A stretch of DNA of 64,000 nt from Nocardioides alkalitolerans DSM 16699 (GCF_000426525.1 NZ_AUFN01000015.1:124001-188000); one strand, 5' to 3'. Positions 48,154 through 56,334 are shown, counted from the first letter of the stretch. Notes: generated by a model from the letters alone, not told the origin. Translations and numbers: made by a program.

Positions 48154-48169
48154 TCGAACATCTGTTCGG
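48154..48169. promoter_or_regulatory. LexA-type SOS box upstream of the HEPN gene
   Basis: TCGAACATCTGTTCGG matches the SOS consensus at 11 of 12 arm positions. It lies just downstream of a minus-strand TAGAGT -10 hexamer (48176-48181; TGGTCA 17 nt further up), covering the predicted transcription start. Confidence 0.78.
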
Positions 48170-48235
48170 AAAGGAACTCTACGGGGCACCACTGACAATG
48201 ACCAGGACGGACGCGTCCCGGGCCCGTGGAGCACG

Positions 48236-48272
48236 ACGAGGGCCGGTCCCCCAGGGGGAGACCGGCCCTCGT
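48236..48272 (-). terminator. Strong hairpin terminator
   Basis: A perfect 13-bp stem (48236-48248 with 48260-48272) with further C/G pairing inside the loop. It lies 19 nt past the stop of the membrane protein gene at 48292. Confidence 0.75.
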
Positions 48273-48291
48273 GGAGCGGGTGAGCGGAGCG

Positions 48292-48855
48292 TCAGTCGCG
48301 CGGAGCGGCGACCGGGTCGCCGTCGGCGACGACGGCCCAGTGACCGTTGTGCGCCGTGCGGAAGTAACCGCGGTGGGCGGGGTGCCACAGCAGCACGAGC
48401 GTGAGCCCGTGGAGCGCGACGGAGACGGCCGCGAGCGCCATCAGGACGGCGGGCACGCCGGGGCCGGTGCCGATGACCAGCTGGAGCAGGCCGTAGGCGC
48501 CGACGACGACGGTCATCGAGAACCGGGCCCACCGGGCTCCGGCCCGGACCATGGCGAGCAGCACGAGCGCCAGCATCACGTAGGTCACGAACAGGGTGAG
48601 GGCCACGGGGAAGAACGAGGGCGGCACGACACTGGACTCGGCGACCGCGGCGACCGTCACGCCGAGGTCGGCGGCGCGGGCCGAGGCCCACGCGTCACGC
48701 AGCCGGTCCTCCATCAGGTAGGTGCCAGCGGTGATGACGGCCATGACGACCATCTGGGCGAGGGCGACGCGCAGCGCGAGGACCACGGTGGGAGGCGGCG
48801 TCGGGGTGGCGTGGCCACCGACCGTCACGCCGGTCGACTCCTGCTCGGTCGTCAT
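48292..48855 (-). CDS. Four-helix membrane protein of unknown function
   Basis: A 187-aa protein with four hydrophobic segments (about residues 24-46, 80-102, 110-130 and 137-157). The C-terminus is a conserved-looking soluble tail (HRGYFRTAHNGHWAVVADGD). I do not recognise a family. A TTTACG/TAGACA promoter pair is visible upstream and a strong terminator follows, so it is probably monocistronic. Divergent from the second YbaK-type gene. Confidence 0.75.
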   Translation of the reverse strand: MTTEQESTGVTVGGHATPTPPPTVVLALRVALAQMVVMAVITAGTYLMEDRLRDAWASARAADLGVTVAAVAESSVVPPSFFPVALTLFVTYVMLALVLLAMVRAGARWARFSMTVVVGAYGLLQLVIGTGPGVPAVLMALAAVSVALHGLTLVLLWHPAHRGYFRTAHNGHWAVVADGDPVAAPRD

Positions 48856-48902
48856 CGCACCCACCGTTTCTCTCTCCCACTCCCCCGTCGGGACCGCAGC
48901 GG

Positions 48903-48930
48903 TGTCTACCCGGCGGTCGTCTCGCGTAAA
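48903..48930 (-). promoter_or_regulatory. Promoter of the four-helix membrane protein
   Basis: Minus-strand TTTACG (48925-48930), 16-nt spacer and TAGACA (48903-48908), about 48 nt before the ATG at 48855. Confidence 0.45.
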
Positions 48931-49019
48931 CCTCGACTCTACCGAGCCGACACCGACCCGCCGCCTCGTCGGCTGTGGCACCGACCACAGCCCGCGCCGG
49001 GGCGCGCACGACCACGCCC

Positions 49020-49025
49020 TAGGCT
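49020..49025 (+). promoter_or_regulatory. -10 element of the second YbaK-type gene (leaderless)
   Basis: TAGGCT, 7 nt before the GTG at 49033. Confidence 0.55.
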
Positions 49026-49032
49026 GGCGCGC

Positions 49033-49548
49033 GTGAGCGCCCCGCCAGTCCCCGACGGTCCCGAGCACGCCTCCGTGGCGCGCTTCCGCGCCGAGCACGC
49101 CGCGGCCGGGGGCACCGGACGGCTGGTCGAGCTCCCGTCGGCCGCCCACACCGCCGCGCTGGCCGCCGACGCTCTCGGCTGCAACGTCGGCGCCATCGCC
49201 AACAGCCTGCTCTTCGAGGGGGACGGCCGCCCGGTCCTCGTGCTCACCTCGGGCGCCCACCGCGTGGACGTCGCCCTGGTGGCGGGCACCGTCGGCGTCG
49301 GCCGGCTGCGCCGGGCGACGCCTGCGTTCGTCACGGAGCACACCGGCCAGGTGATCGGCGGGGTGTCACCGCTCGGCCACCCGGCGCCGGTCCCGACCTA
49401 CGTCGACCGCTGGCTCGAGCGCCACCCGGTGCTCTGGGCCGCGGCCGGCCACCCGGCCTGGGTGTTCTCCACCGGCTTCGACGAGCTCGTCGCCCTCACC
49501 GGGGGCCGCGTCGTCGACGTCGAGGCCCCGCCCGCGCAGGAGGCCTGA
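49033..49548 (+). CDS. YbaK/EbsC-family protein lacking the conserved lysine
   Basis: A 171-aa YbaK-fold protein: LPSAAHTAALAADALGCNVG, VLVLTSGAHRVDVALV and TGQVIGGVSPLGHP are recognisable. The Lys that is nearly universal in active tRNA deacylases (K60 in the paralogue at 9684) is Asn here (GAIANSLLF, N57). Deacylation is therefore doubtful; a related but different hydrolase or binding role is possible. The gene abuts the CrtI-like oxidoreductase with no gap, so they are co-transcribed. Confidence 0.82.
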   Translation: MSAPPVPDGPEHASVARFRAEHAAAGGTGRLVELPSAAHTAALAADALGCNVGAIANSLLFEGDGRPVLVLTSGAHRVDVALVAGTVGVGRLRRATPAFVTEHTGQVIGGVSPLGHPAPVPTYVDRWLERHPVLWAAAGHPAWVFSTGFDELVALTGGRVVDVEAPPAQEA

Positions 49549-50859
49549 GTGGCCCGCGTCGTCGTGGTCGGCGGCGGGTACGGCGGCATGGCCAGCGCCG
49601 CACGCCTCGCCAAGCTCGGCCACGCGGTGACGCTCCTCGAGCAGGGCCCGGCCCTGGGCGGCGCCCTGGGCCGTGTCGTGCGCGACGAGTTCGCGTGGGA
49701 CACCGGCGCCACCGCGACGCTGCTCCCGGCGGTGGCGCGCGACCTGTTCCGCAAGTCCGGTCGGCCGCTGGAGCGCGAGCTCGAGCTGGTGCACCGCGAC
49801 GTCGTCCGCGAGCACTGGTTCGCCGACGGCACCCGGCTCATGCTCCCCGGCAGCTCGCGCGAGGCCCAGCTGCACGCCGTCGACGCCCTCGGCCCCGGGC
49901 TCGGCGAGGCGTGGCTGGCGCACGTCGCGGCGTACGCCGACGACTGGGAGATGCTGCGGCGCGAGTACCTCGAGCGGCCGTGGGACCCCGACGTCATCAG
50001 CACCGAGACGCGCAAGCGGGTGCTCACCCGCGAGTCCCTGCACCGCCGGCTCCGTCGGGCCCTGCCCGACGCCCGGCTGCGGCAGGTGGCCGCCCACCCG
50101 CTCGAGGCGGAGGGCCACGTCCTGCGCCAGGTGCCCGCCTGGGCGGGCGTGACGGCGTACCTCGAGCAGCGGTTCGGGGTCTGGACGATCCCGGCGGAGG
50201 CCGGAGGCATGGCGGCGCTCGGCACCGCGCTCGCGGCCCGCCTGACCACCCGGAAGGTCGAGGTGCGCACGGGCGTCGCGGTGCGGGACGTCGTCGTGCG
50301 CGAGGGCCGCGCGGTCGCCGTCGCCACGGACGACGGCGAGGTCGACGCCGACGTCGTCGTCTGCGCGATCGACCCGCGCCGCCTGCCGGCCCTGGCCGCC
50401 CACGTGCGCCGCACCCTGCCGACCATGCCCGCCGTCGCGGTCCACCTGGGCGTCGAGGGCGACGTGCCCGACCTGGGGCCCGAGACCGTGGTGCACGGCG
50501 ACGCCGACTTCACCGTCACCACCGGCGGCCTGGCGCCGGCCGGGGCCCACGCCTGGACCGTGCGCGGCCGCGGGCGCCTGCACGAGGACGTGGTCGACGC
50601 GCTGGCCCGCACCGGTCTCGACGTGCGCAAGCAGGTCGTGCGACGCGTCGACGACTCTCCCCGCGACCAGGTCGAGCGCTGGGGAGGGTCGCCCTGGGGC
50701 GTGCTCTGGCAAGGCCGCGCCACCGTCACCGAGCGGCTCGGCCCGCGCACCCCCGTGCCGGGGGTGTACGCCGCCGGGGCGAGCGCGACCCCCGGAGCCG
50801 GTCTGCCGTACGTCGGGCTCTCGGCCGCCCTGGTGGCCCAGGTCGTCGGGCCCGCCTGA
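49549..50859 (+). CDS. Phytoene desaturase-like FAD oxidoreductase
   Basis: A 436-aa flavoprotein. N-terminal dinucleotide motif VVVVGGGYGGMASAARLAKLGHAVTLLEQ, GGALG loop, and a C-terminal FAD motif PGVYAAGASATPGAGLPYVGLSAALVA are typical of the CrtI/amine-oxidase superfamily. It is shorter than true phytoene desaturases (about 490-510 aa) and no phytoene synthase or cyclase gene is nearby. The substrate is unknown; the polyprenyl synthase two genes away makes an isoprenoid substrate plausible. GTG start immediately after the YbaK-type stop. Confidence 0.8.
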   Translation: MARVVVVGGGYGGMASAARLAKLGHAVTLLEQGPALGGALGRVVRDEFAWDTGATATLLPAVARDLFRKSGRPLERELELVHRDVVREHWFADGTRLMLPGSSREAQLHAVDALGPGLGEAWLAHVAAYADDWEMLRREYLERPWDPDVISTETRKRVLTRESLHRRLRRALPDARLRQVAAHPLEAEGHVLRQVPAWAGVTAYLEQRFGVWTIPAEAGGMAALGTALAARLTTRKVEVRTGVAVRDVVVREGRAVAVATDDGEVDADVVVCAIDPRRLPALAAHVRRTLPTMPAVAVHLGVEGDVPDLGPETVVHGDADFTVTTGGLAPAGAHAWTVRGRGRLHEDVVDALARTGLDVRKQVVRRVDDSPRDQVERWGGSPWGVLWQGRATVTERLGPRTPVPGVYAAGASATPGAGLPYVGLSAALVAQVVGPA

Positions 50860-50861
50860 CG

Positions 50862-51788
50862 TCAGGCCGTGATGCGCAGCGCGGTGAAGATGTCGCGCGT
50901 CGCGCGCGAGCGGTTGAGCGTGTAGAAGTGCAGCCCCGGCGCGCCGCCGTCGAGCAGCTGCTCGCACAGCTGCGTCGCCAGCTCGACGCCGATGCGGCGC
51001 ACCTCGGCCGGGTCGGTCACCCCGTCGAACGCGGCGAGGGTCTCGGCGGGCACCTCGGCGCCCGAGAGCTCGGCCATCCGGCGGACCGACTTCAGGTTCG
51101 TGATCGGCATGATGCCCGGCAGGATCGGGATGTCGGTGCCGGCGGCGGCCGCACGCTCGACGAGCCCGAAGTAGTCGCTGGCGCGGAAGAACAGCTGGGT
51201 GACGGCGAAGTCGGCGCCGGCGGCGGCCTTCGCGGCGAGGATGCGGGCGTCGTCGTCGACGCTCACCGAGGCCGGGTGGCGCTCGCAGAAGGCGGCGACC
51301 CCGATGCCCAGGCCCCCGACCTCGTCGGAGAGCGACCGGGCGAGCTCGACGAGGTCGACCGCGTGGTGCAGCCCGCCCGGCGTGGGCGTCCACGGGGCGG
51401 TCGGGCCCTCCTTGGGGTCGCCCCGGAGGGCGAGCACGTCGTGGACACCGGCCGCGGCGTACGCCCGCAGGATCTCGACGAGCTCGTCGCGCGTGTGGCC
51501 CACGCACGTCAGGTGGCCCATCGGCCGCATGGACGTCTCGCGCGCGATGCGGCCCGTCATCTCGACCGTGCTGTCACGCGTGCTGCCGCCGGCGCCGTAC
51601 GTCACGGAGACGAACGTGGGCTCGTAGGGCTCCAGCTCGCGGATCGCCGTCCACAGCTGCTCCTCGCCCGCGGCGTCCTTGGGCGGCATGAACTCGAACG
51701 AGAAGGAGCGCGAGCCGCGGCGGACCAGCTCGCCGATGCTGGGACGGGCGACGGGGTCAGGCACGGGGTTCTGCGCGTCCGCGGTCAT
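50862..51788 (-). CDS. metF: Methylenetetrahydrofolate reductase
   Basis: A 308-aa MetF-type enzyme: FSFEFMPPKDAAGEEQLW at the start, FVSVTYGAGGSTRDST, MGHLTCVGHTRDEL, LALRGDP (FAD/substrate loop), ADFAVTQLFF and PGIMPITN. It reduces 5,10-methylene-THF to 5-methyl-THF for methionine synthesis. The M. tuberculosis homologue at the equivalent locus is Rv2172c as I recall. Leaderless: TAGGAT lies 7 nt before the ATG. Divergent from the polyprenyl synthase gene with only 64 bp between. Confidence 0.93.
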   Translation of the reverse strand: MTADAQNPVPDPVARPSIGELVRRGSRSFSFEFMPPKDAAGEEQLWTAIRELEPYEPTFVSVTYGAGGSTRDSTVEMTGRIARETSMRPMGHLTCVGHTRDELVEILRAYAAAGVHDVLALRGDPKEGPTAPWTPTPGGLHHAVDLVELARSLSDEVGGLGIGVAAFCERHPASVSVDDDARILAAKAAAGADFAVTQLFFRASDYFGLVERAAAAGTDIPILPGIMPITNLKSVRRMAELSGAEVPAETLAAFDGVTDPAEVRRIGVELATQLCEQLLDGGAPGLHFYTLNRSRATRDIFTALRITA

Positions 51789-51795
51789 GCGGGCG

Positions 51796-51801
51796 ATCCT
51801 A
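51796..51801 (-). promoter_or_regulatory. -10 element of metF (leaderless)
   Basis: TAGGAT on the minus strand, 7 nt before the ATG at 51788. Confidence 0.55.
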
Positions 51802-51839
51802 GGTCGCGGCCCGAGCGCGGTGCGGGGGCGTCCACTGGC

Positions 51840-51845
51840 TAGGCT
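51840..51845 (+). promoter_or_regulatory. -10 element of the polyprenyl synthase gene (leaderless)
   Basis: TAGGCT, 7 nt before the GTG at 51853; back to back with the metF promoter in a 64-bp region. Confidence 0.55.
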
Positions 51846-51852
51846 CACCGAC

Positions 51853-52950
51853 GTGGGCGGCGACCAGCGGGAAGACGACCGGACGAACGACCTGCCGGCG
51901 CGCATCGAGGCGGCCCTCGTCGACTTCCTCGACGAGCAGGCCGAACGCCTCGCCCCGCTCGGCGCCGACGCCGCCGAGCTGCTCGCGGCGGCCCGCGGGA
52001 GCGTCGCCGGCGGCAAGCGGCTCCGCGCCCGGTTCTGCTACTGGGGCTACCGCGCCGTGCGTCCCGACCCGAGCCCCGCGCAGGAGGCCGCCCTCGTGCG
52101 CGCCTGCGCCGCGCTCGAGCTGCTGCACGCCAGCGCCCTCGTGCACGACGACTACATGGACGCCTCCGACACGCGTCGCGGACGCCCCGCCACCCACCGC
52201 GCCTTCGAGGCCCGGCACCGCGAGGCCGGCTGGACCGGCGACCCCGTCCAGTACGGCGCCGCGGCCGCCATCCTGCTCGGCGACCTCCTGCTCAGCTGGG
52301 CCGACGAGCTGCTCCGCCGCTGCGGGCTGCCGCTCACCGAGGTGGGGCCCGCGCTCGAGGTGTTCGACCTGTGCCGCAGCGAGGTGATCGCCGGTCAGTT
52401 CCTGGACGTCTCCGTGCAGGCCCGGGCCGCGGCCGACGTCGCCCAGGCGATGACCGTGCTGCGCTACAAGTCGGCCAAGTACTCCGTGGAGCGTCCGCTG
52501 CACGTGGGCGCCGCGCTCGCCGGCGCGGACGACGACCTGCTGGCGCAGCTGAGCGGGTTCGGCCTCCCGGTCGGCGAGGCCTTCCAGCTGCGCGACGACC
52601 AGCTCGGCGTCTTCGGGGAGCCCGCCACGACGGGCAAGCCCGCCGGGGACGACCTCGTCGAGGGCAAGCGCACCGTGCTCGTGGCGCTCGCGCTCCAGGC
52701 GCTGGACCGCACCGGGGACGACGACGCCGCGGCCGACCTGGACCGCTCCCTCGGCACGCCGCTCGGGCCGGACGACGTGGCCCGGCTGCGGGTGACGATC
52801 GAGCGCTCCGGGGCCCGGGAGGCCGTCGAGCGCGTGATCGGCGAGCTCACCGGCCGGGCGCTCGCCTCGCTCGACGGGGCCGGGCTGCCGGCAGGTGCCG
52901 CGACGGCGCTGCGCGAGCTCGCGCTCGCCGCGACGCGCCGTACGTCGTAG
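51853..52950 (+). CDS. Polyprenyl (geranylgeranyl-type) diphosphate synthase
   Basis: A 365-aa all-alpha prenyltransferase that condenses isopentenyl diphosphate with allylic diphosphates. First Asp-rich motif DDYMDASDTRRGRPATH (D99, D100), second DDQLGVFGEP (about D247) with Gly at the last Asp position, as is common in actinobacterial enzymes, followed by GDDLVEGKRTVLVALAL. Chain length cannot be fixed from sequence; it corresponds in position to idsA2 (Rv2173) of M. tuberculosis. GTG start, leaderless. Confidence 0.92.
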   Translation: MGGDQREDDRTNDLPARIEAALVDFLDEQAERLAPLGADAAELLAAARGSVAGGKRLRARFCYWGYRAVRPDPSPAQEAALVRACAALELLHASALVHDDYMDASDTRRGRPATHRAFEARHREAGWTGDPVQYGAAAAILLGDLLLSWADELLRRCGLPLTEVGPALEVFDLCRSEVIAGQFLDVSVQARAAADVAQAMTVLRYKSAKYSVERPLHVGAALAGADDDLLAQLSGFGLPVGEAFQLRDDQLGVFGEPATTGKPAGDDLVEGKRTVLVALALQALDRTGDDDAAADLDRSLGTPLGPDDVARLRVTIERSGAREAVERVIGELTGRALASLDGAGLPAGAATALRELALAATRRTS

Positions 52951-52997
52951 ACGGCCCTCTCAGCCGTCCGTCCTGGACGCGGCGGGAGGGCGCCGGG

Positions 52998-53375
52998 TCA
53001 GTGCATGGCCTGCGCGCGCCGCTTGACCTCGGACCCGCGGTTCTCGCGCAGGGCGTCGATCGGACGGCCGGGCAGCTCGAGGTCGGTGAACAGCCACGCG
53101 ACGATCTCGCGGTGGTCGTAGCCGTGGTCGGTGAGCATCATGACCAGGCCGGAGAGGCCCTTCACGATCTCTCCGTCCTGCACGAACGCGGCCGGGACCT
53201 GCTGGCCCGCGCCCTCGGCCGGCACGGCGGCCGCCAGCTGGTTCTCGCGGATGAGCGTGCGCACGCGGCTCACGCTGATGCCGAGCGCGCGGCCGGTCTC
53301 GGCCCAGTCGTTCCACTCCCCGACGAGTGCGCCGAGGTCGGGCTGCCCGGGCGTTCCGGGTGCAGTCGTGTCCAT
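52998..53375 (-). CDS. Rv2175c family winged-helix DNA-binding protein
   Basis: A 125-aa protein like Rv2175c of M. tuberculosis, a winged-helix DNA-binding protein phosphorylated by the neighbouring kinase PknL. Helix-turn-helix region GRALGISVSRVRTLIRENQL, wing VPAAFVQDGEIVKGLSGLVMML, and the C-terminal family tail DALRENRGSEVKRRAQAMH. The N-terminus MDTTAPGTPG holds Thr residues that could be phosphosites. It is divergent from the Ser/Thr kinase gene, 123 bp apart. Confidence 0.88.
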   Translation of the reverse strand: MDTTAPGTPGQPDLGALVGEWNDWAETGRALGISVSRVRTLIRENQLAAAVPAEGAGQQVPAAFVQDGEIVKGLSGLVMMLTDHGYDHREIVAWLFTDLELPGRPIDALRENRGSEVKRRAQAMH

Positions 53376-53450
53376 GCGCCCATGGTCGCAGGTGCCCCGA
53401 CACACGCACGAGTCGGCGCGTCCGCGCCCGGGGAGGGGCACTCCGGTCCG

Positions 53451-53456
53451 TATCCT
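53451..53456 (+). promoter_or_regulatory. -10 element upstream of the PASTA kinase
   Basis: TATCCT, giving a leader of about 40 nt before the TTG at 53499. No clear -35. Confidence 0.4.
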
Positions 53457-53498
53457 GGCGAGGCCCGACCCCCGCCCCCGCTCCTCCCGGAGGAACCC

Positions 53499-55664
53499 TT
53501 GCTGCCCGAACAGCGGCCCCCGACGCCCCCCGGCGCGCCCGGGCACGGCGGCGACCCGCTCGTCGGTCGGCTGCTCGACGGGCGCTACCGGGTGGGCGAC
53601 CGGGTCGCGCGGGGCGGCATGGCCACCGTCTACGAGGCCACCGACATCCGGCTCGACCGCGTCGTGGCGGTCAAGATCATGCACGCCGGTCTCGGTGACC
53701 CCATCACCGGCAACGACACCTTCGCCGCCCGCTTCGTGCGCGAGGCGCGGGCCGCCGCGAGCCTGTCGCACCCCAACGTCGTCGCCGTGCACGACCAGGG
53801 CAACGACGACGGCGTCGTCTTCCTCGTCATGGAGTACGTGCCCGGGCGGACCCTGCGCGACGTCGTGCGCGACCAGTCGCCGATGGGGGCGTCCCGTGCG
53901 CTGGCCCTGCTCGAGCCGGTCGTGGGTGCGGTCGCTGCCGCGCACCGGGCGGGCATCGTGCACCGCGACGTGAAGCCGGAGAACGTGCTCATCGCGGAGG
54001 ACGGGCGCGTCAAGGTGGCCGACTTCGGCCTCGCCAAGGCCGTGGACGCCGAGACCCAGCACACCACCACCGGCGGCGTGCTGATCGGCACCGTCTCCTA
54101 CCTCGCCCCCGAGCTGGTGATCGACGGCAAGTCCGACGCCCGCGCCGACGTCTACGCGCTCGGGGTCGTGCTCTACGAGCTGCTCACCGGCCGCAAGCCC
54201 CACGAGGGCGAGACGCCCATCCAGATCGCCTACAAGCACGTGCACGCCGACGTGCCGCCGCCCTCGCGCCTCGCGCCGGGCCTGCCGGCGTACGTCGACG
54301 CGCTCGTCGCCCGGGCCACGGCCCGCGACCGCAGCCACCGCCCGGCCGACGCGTCGGTGCTGCTCCACCAGGTGCGCCGCGTCGCGCACGCGCTGGCCGA
54401 GGGGGTCGCGGTCGACGAGGACCTCGTCGCCGACCTGCTGCCCCGCCGCTCCTGGGCCGACGAGCACCCCGACACCGAGGAGCAGGTCGACCTCGCCGAG
54501 CTCGAGGGCGAGGGCTTCGAGGACGCCGAGCTCTTCCCCGCGCTCGCCCAGGCGTCGGGCACCACCGAGGTCCGGTCGACCGACACGCAGGTACGACGGG
54601 CGGCGGCCCCCGCGCCGTACGGGAGCGACCCCGCGCCGGCCGAGCACACCTCCCGCCTGCGTCTCGACGGCGACCCCGACGGCCCGGGCGGTCCGGGAGG
54701 CCCCGGTGACGGGAAGGACGGCGTGCCCCCGCGCGAGCGGCCCCGCCGCAACGTACGCCGGCGCCGCCGCATCCTGGCGGTCGTCCTGGCGTGCCTGCTG
54801 GTCGCCGGCGGGGCGACGGCCTGGTGGTTCTTCGACGGCCGGTACGTCGACGCCCCCCGCGTGCTCGACCTCACCCAGGCCGAGGCCACCGACCGGCTCG
54901 AGGCGGCCGGCTTCGCCGTCGAGCTGGGCGAGCCGGCCTACTCCGACACCATCGAGGAGGGCCACGTCGTCGGCAGCGACCCCGAGGGGGGCGACGACGT
55001 GCTGCCGGGCTCGACGATCACCCTCACGATCTCCCTCGGCATCGAGGTCTACGCGATCCCCGAGGTGCGCGACCTCAGCGTCGACGAGGCGCAGGACGAG
55101 CTGACCGACCGCAAGCTGGAGTACGCCGGGAGCACGGACGAGTTCGACGAGGAGATCGAGGCCGGTCGCGTGATCGCCACCGACCCGGCCATCGGCGAGA
55201 TCGTGCGTCCCGGCACCCCGGTGACGCTCGTGGTGAGCGCCGGTCGCCGCCCGATCACCGTCACCGACTTCACCGGCCGCTCCGCCGACGAGGCCCGCTC
55301 GGCCCTGGAGGGCGGCGACCCGGAGCTCGAGGGCGACGAGCTGACCGTCCAGGTCAACGAGGAGTTCTCCGAGGACGTCCCGTCCGGCACCGTCATCCGC
55401 CAGGACCCCGGCAGCGGCACCCTGTTCCTCGGGGACACCGTCACGCTCACCGTCTCGAAGGGGCCCGAGCTCGTCACGATCCCCGACGGCCTGGTGCGTC
55501 GCAGCGTCGGTGACGTGCGCGGCCAGCTGGAGGGTCTCGGCCTGGTCGTCGAGGAGCAGCCGATCGCCGGCGACCTCCCGACCCTGGGGTTCGTCTTCTC
55601 CGTCGACCCCGGCTCCGGCGAGCAGGTCCGGCGCGGCAGCACGGTGCGCATCTCCGTCTTCTGA
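53499..55664 (+). CDS. PASTA-domain Ser/Thr protein kinase
   Basis: A 721-aa receptor-type kinase. The kinase domain (about residues 27-290) has the glycine loop VARGGMATVYEA, Lys in VAVKIM, catalytic HRDVKPENVL, DFGLAK and APE (YLAPE), with Thr residues in the activation loop (TQHTTTGG). An acidic juxtamembrane region follows, then one membrane helix (about 425-445) and four PASTA repeats (about 449-721) that would sense cell wall fragments. TTG at 53499 is preceded by GGAGGA with good spacing; a TATCCT -10 lies at 53451. Context matches pknL, but PASTA repeats resemble PknB. Confidence 0.93.
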   Translation: MLPEQRPPTPPGAPGHGGDPLVGRLLDGRYRVGDRVARGGMATVYEATDIRLDRVVAVKIMHAGLGDPITGNDTFAARFVREARAAASLSHPNVVAVHDQGNDDGVVFLVMEYVPGRTLRDVVRDQSPMGASRALALLEPVVGAVAAAHRAGIVHRDVKPENVLIAEDGRVKVADFGLAKAVDAETQHTTTGGVLIGTVSYLAPELVIDGKSDARADVYALGVVLYELLTGRKPHEGETPIQIAYKHVHADVPPPSRLAPGLPAYVDALVARATARDRSHRPADASVLLHQVRRVAHALAEGVAVDEDLVADLLPRRSWADEHPDTEEQVDLAELEGEGFEDAELFPALAQASGTTEVRSTDTQVRRAAAPAPYGSDPAPAEHTSRLRLDGDPDGPGGPGGPGDGKDGVPPRERPRRNVRRRRRILAVVLACLLVAGGATAWWFFDGRYVDAPRVLDLTQAEATDRLEAAGFAVELGEPAYSDTIEEGHVVGSDPEGGDDVLPGSTITLTISLGIEVYAIPEVRDLSVDEAQDELTDRKLEYAGSTDEFDEEIEAGRVIATDPAIGEIVRPGTPVTLVVSAGRRPITVTDFTGRSADEARSALEGGDPELEGDELTVQVNEEFSEDVPSGTVIRQDPGSGTLFLGDTVTLTVSKGPELVTIPDGLVRRSVGDVRGQLEGLGLVVEEQPIAGDLPTLGFVFSVDPGSGEQVRRGSTVRISVF

Positions 55665-55717
55665 CGACCACCCCAGGGGGCGAACGGCCTCGGCCTCGCG
55701 GCTGGCCGCGGTCGTTT

Positions 55718-55727
55718 CGGGTACCCG
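55718..55727. promoter_or_regulatory. Palindrome upstream of dps
   Basis: The 10-bp palindrome CGGGTACCCG lies about 45 bp before the dps start, followed by CGTACG words at 55726 and 55745. A candidate operator; no match to a named regulator can be claimed. Confidence 0.35.
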
Positions 55728-55771
55728 TACGTTCGGAAGCACCACGTACGCCACACACGAGGAGAAGCGAC

Positions 55772-56323
55772 ATGTCCGTCCGCTACACCGTTCCCGGCCT
55801 CAGCGCCGACCAGGTCGCCGAGATCATCACCTCCCTGCAGAACCGGCTCTCCGCCTACAACGACCTCCACCTCACGCTGAAGCACGTCCACTGGAACGTC
55901 GTGGGCCCGCACTTCATCGCCGTCCACGAGATGATCGACCCGCAGGTCGAGCTCGTCCGCGGGTACGCCGACGAGGTCGCCGAGCGCATCGCGACGCTGG
56001 GCGGCTCGCCGCGCGGCACCGTGGGCGCCGTCGCCGCCGACCGCACCTGGGACGACTACTCGGTCGGGCGCGACACCGCCCTGGCCCACCTCGGCGCCCT
56101 CGACCTCGTCTACAACGGCGTCGTCGAGGACAACCGCAAGTCCATCGAGCTCTCGGGCGACCTCGACCCGATCACGGAGGACATGCTCATCGGGCAGACC
56201 GCCGAGCTCGAGAAGTTCCAGTGGTTCGTGCGCGCGCACCTCGAGGACATCGGCGGTCGCCTGACGACCTCCGGCGCCACGAGCGAGACCGCTGCGGCCG
56301 ACGCGTCGCGCAGCGACGGCTGA
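55772..56323 (+). CDS. dps: Dps-family ferritin-like DNA protection protein
   Basis: A 183-aa Dps protein. The inter-subunit ferroxidase residues are visible in LKHVHWNVVGPHFIAVHEMI (His and the following acidic positions) and RGYADEVAERIATLGG. Dps dodecamers oxidise and store iron using peroxide and can coat DNA. The C-terminal tail (residues 160-183) is Ala/Ser/Thr-rich, not Lys-rich, so DNA binding would have to use the N-terminus. ATG preceded by GAGGAG. Confidence 0.95.
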   Translation: MSVRYTVPGLSADQVAEIITSLQNRLSAYNDLHLTLKHVHWNVVGPHFIAVHEMIDPQVELVRGYADEVAERIATLGGSPRGTVGAVAADRTWDDYSVGRDTALAHLGALDLVYNGVVEDNRKSIELSGDLDPITEDMLIGQTAELEKFQWFVRAHLEDIGGRLTTSGATSETAAADASRSDG

Positions 56324-56334
56324 CCCGCCCGACC

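Noticed and set aside
49549..50859. True phytoene desaturase CrtI
   Set aside because: It is 60-70 residues shorter than CrtI and no other carotenoid gene is nearby; only a CrtI-like oxidoreductase can be claimed.
52371..53498. An in-frame extension of the PASTA kinase for 376 codons upstream
   Set aside because: It runs through the polyprenyl synthase (other frame) and antisense to the Rv2175c-like gene; a TTG with GGAGGA at 53499 gives the normal kinase start.
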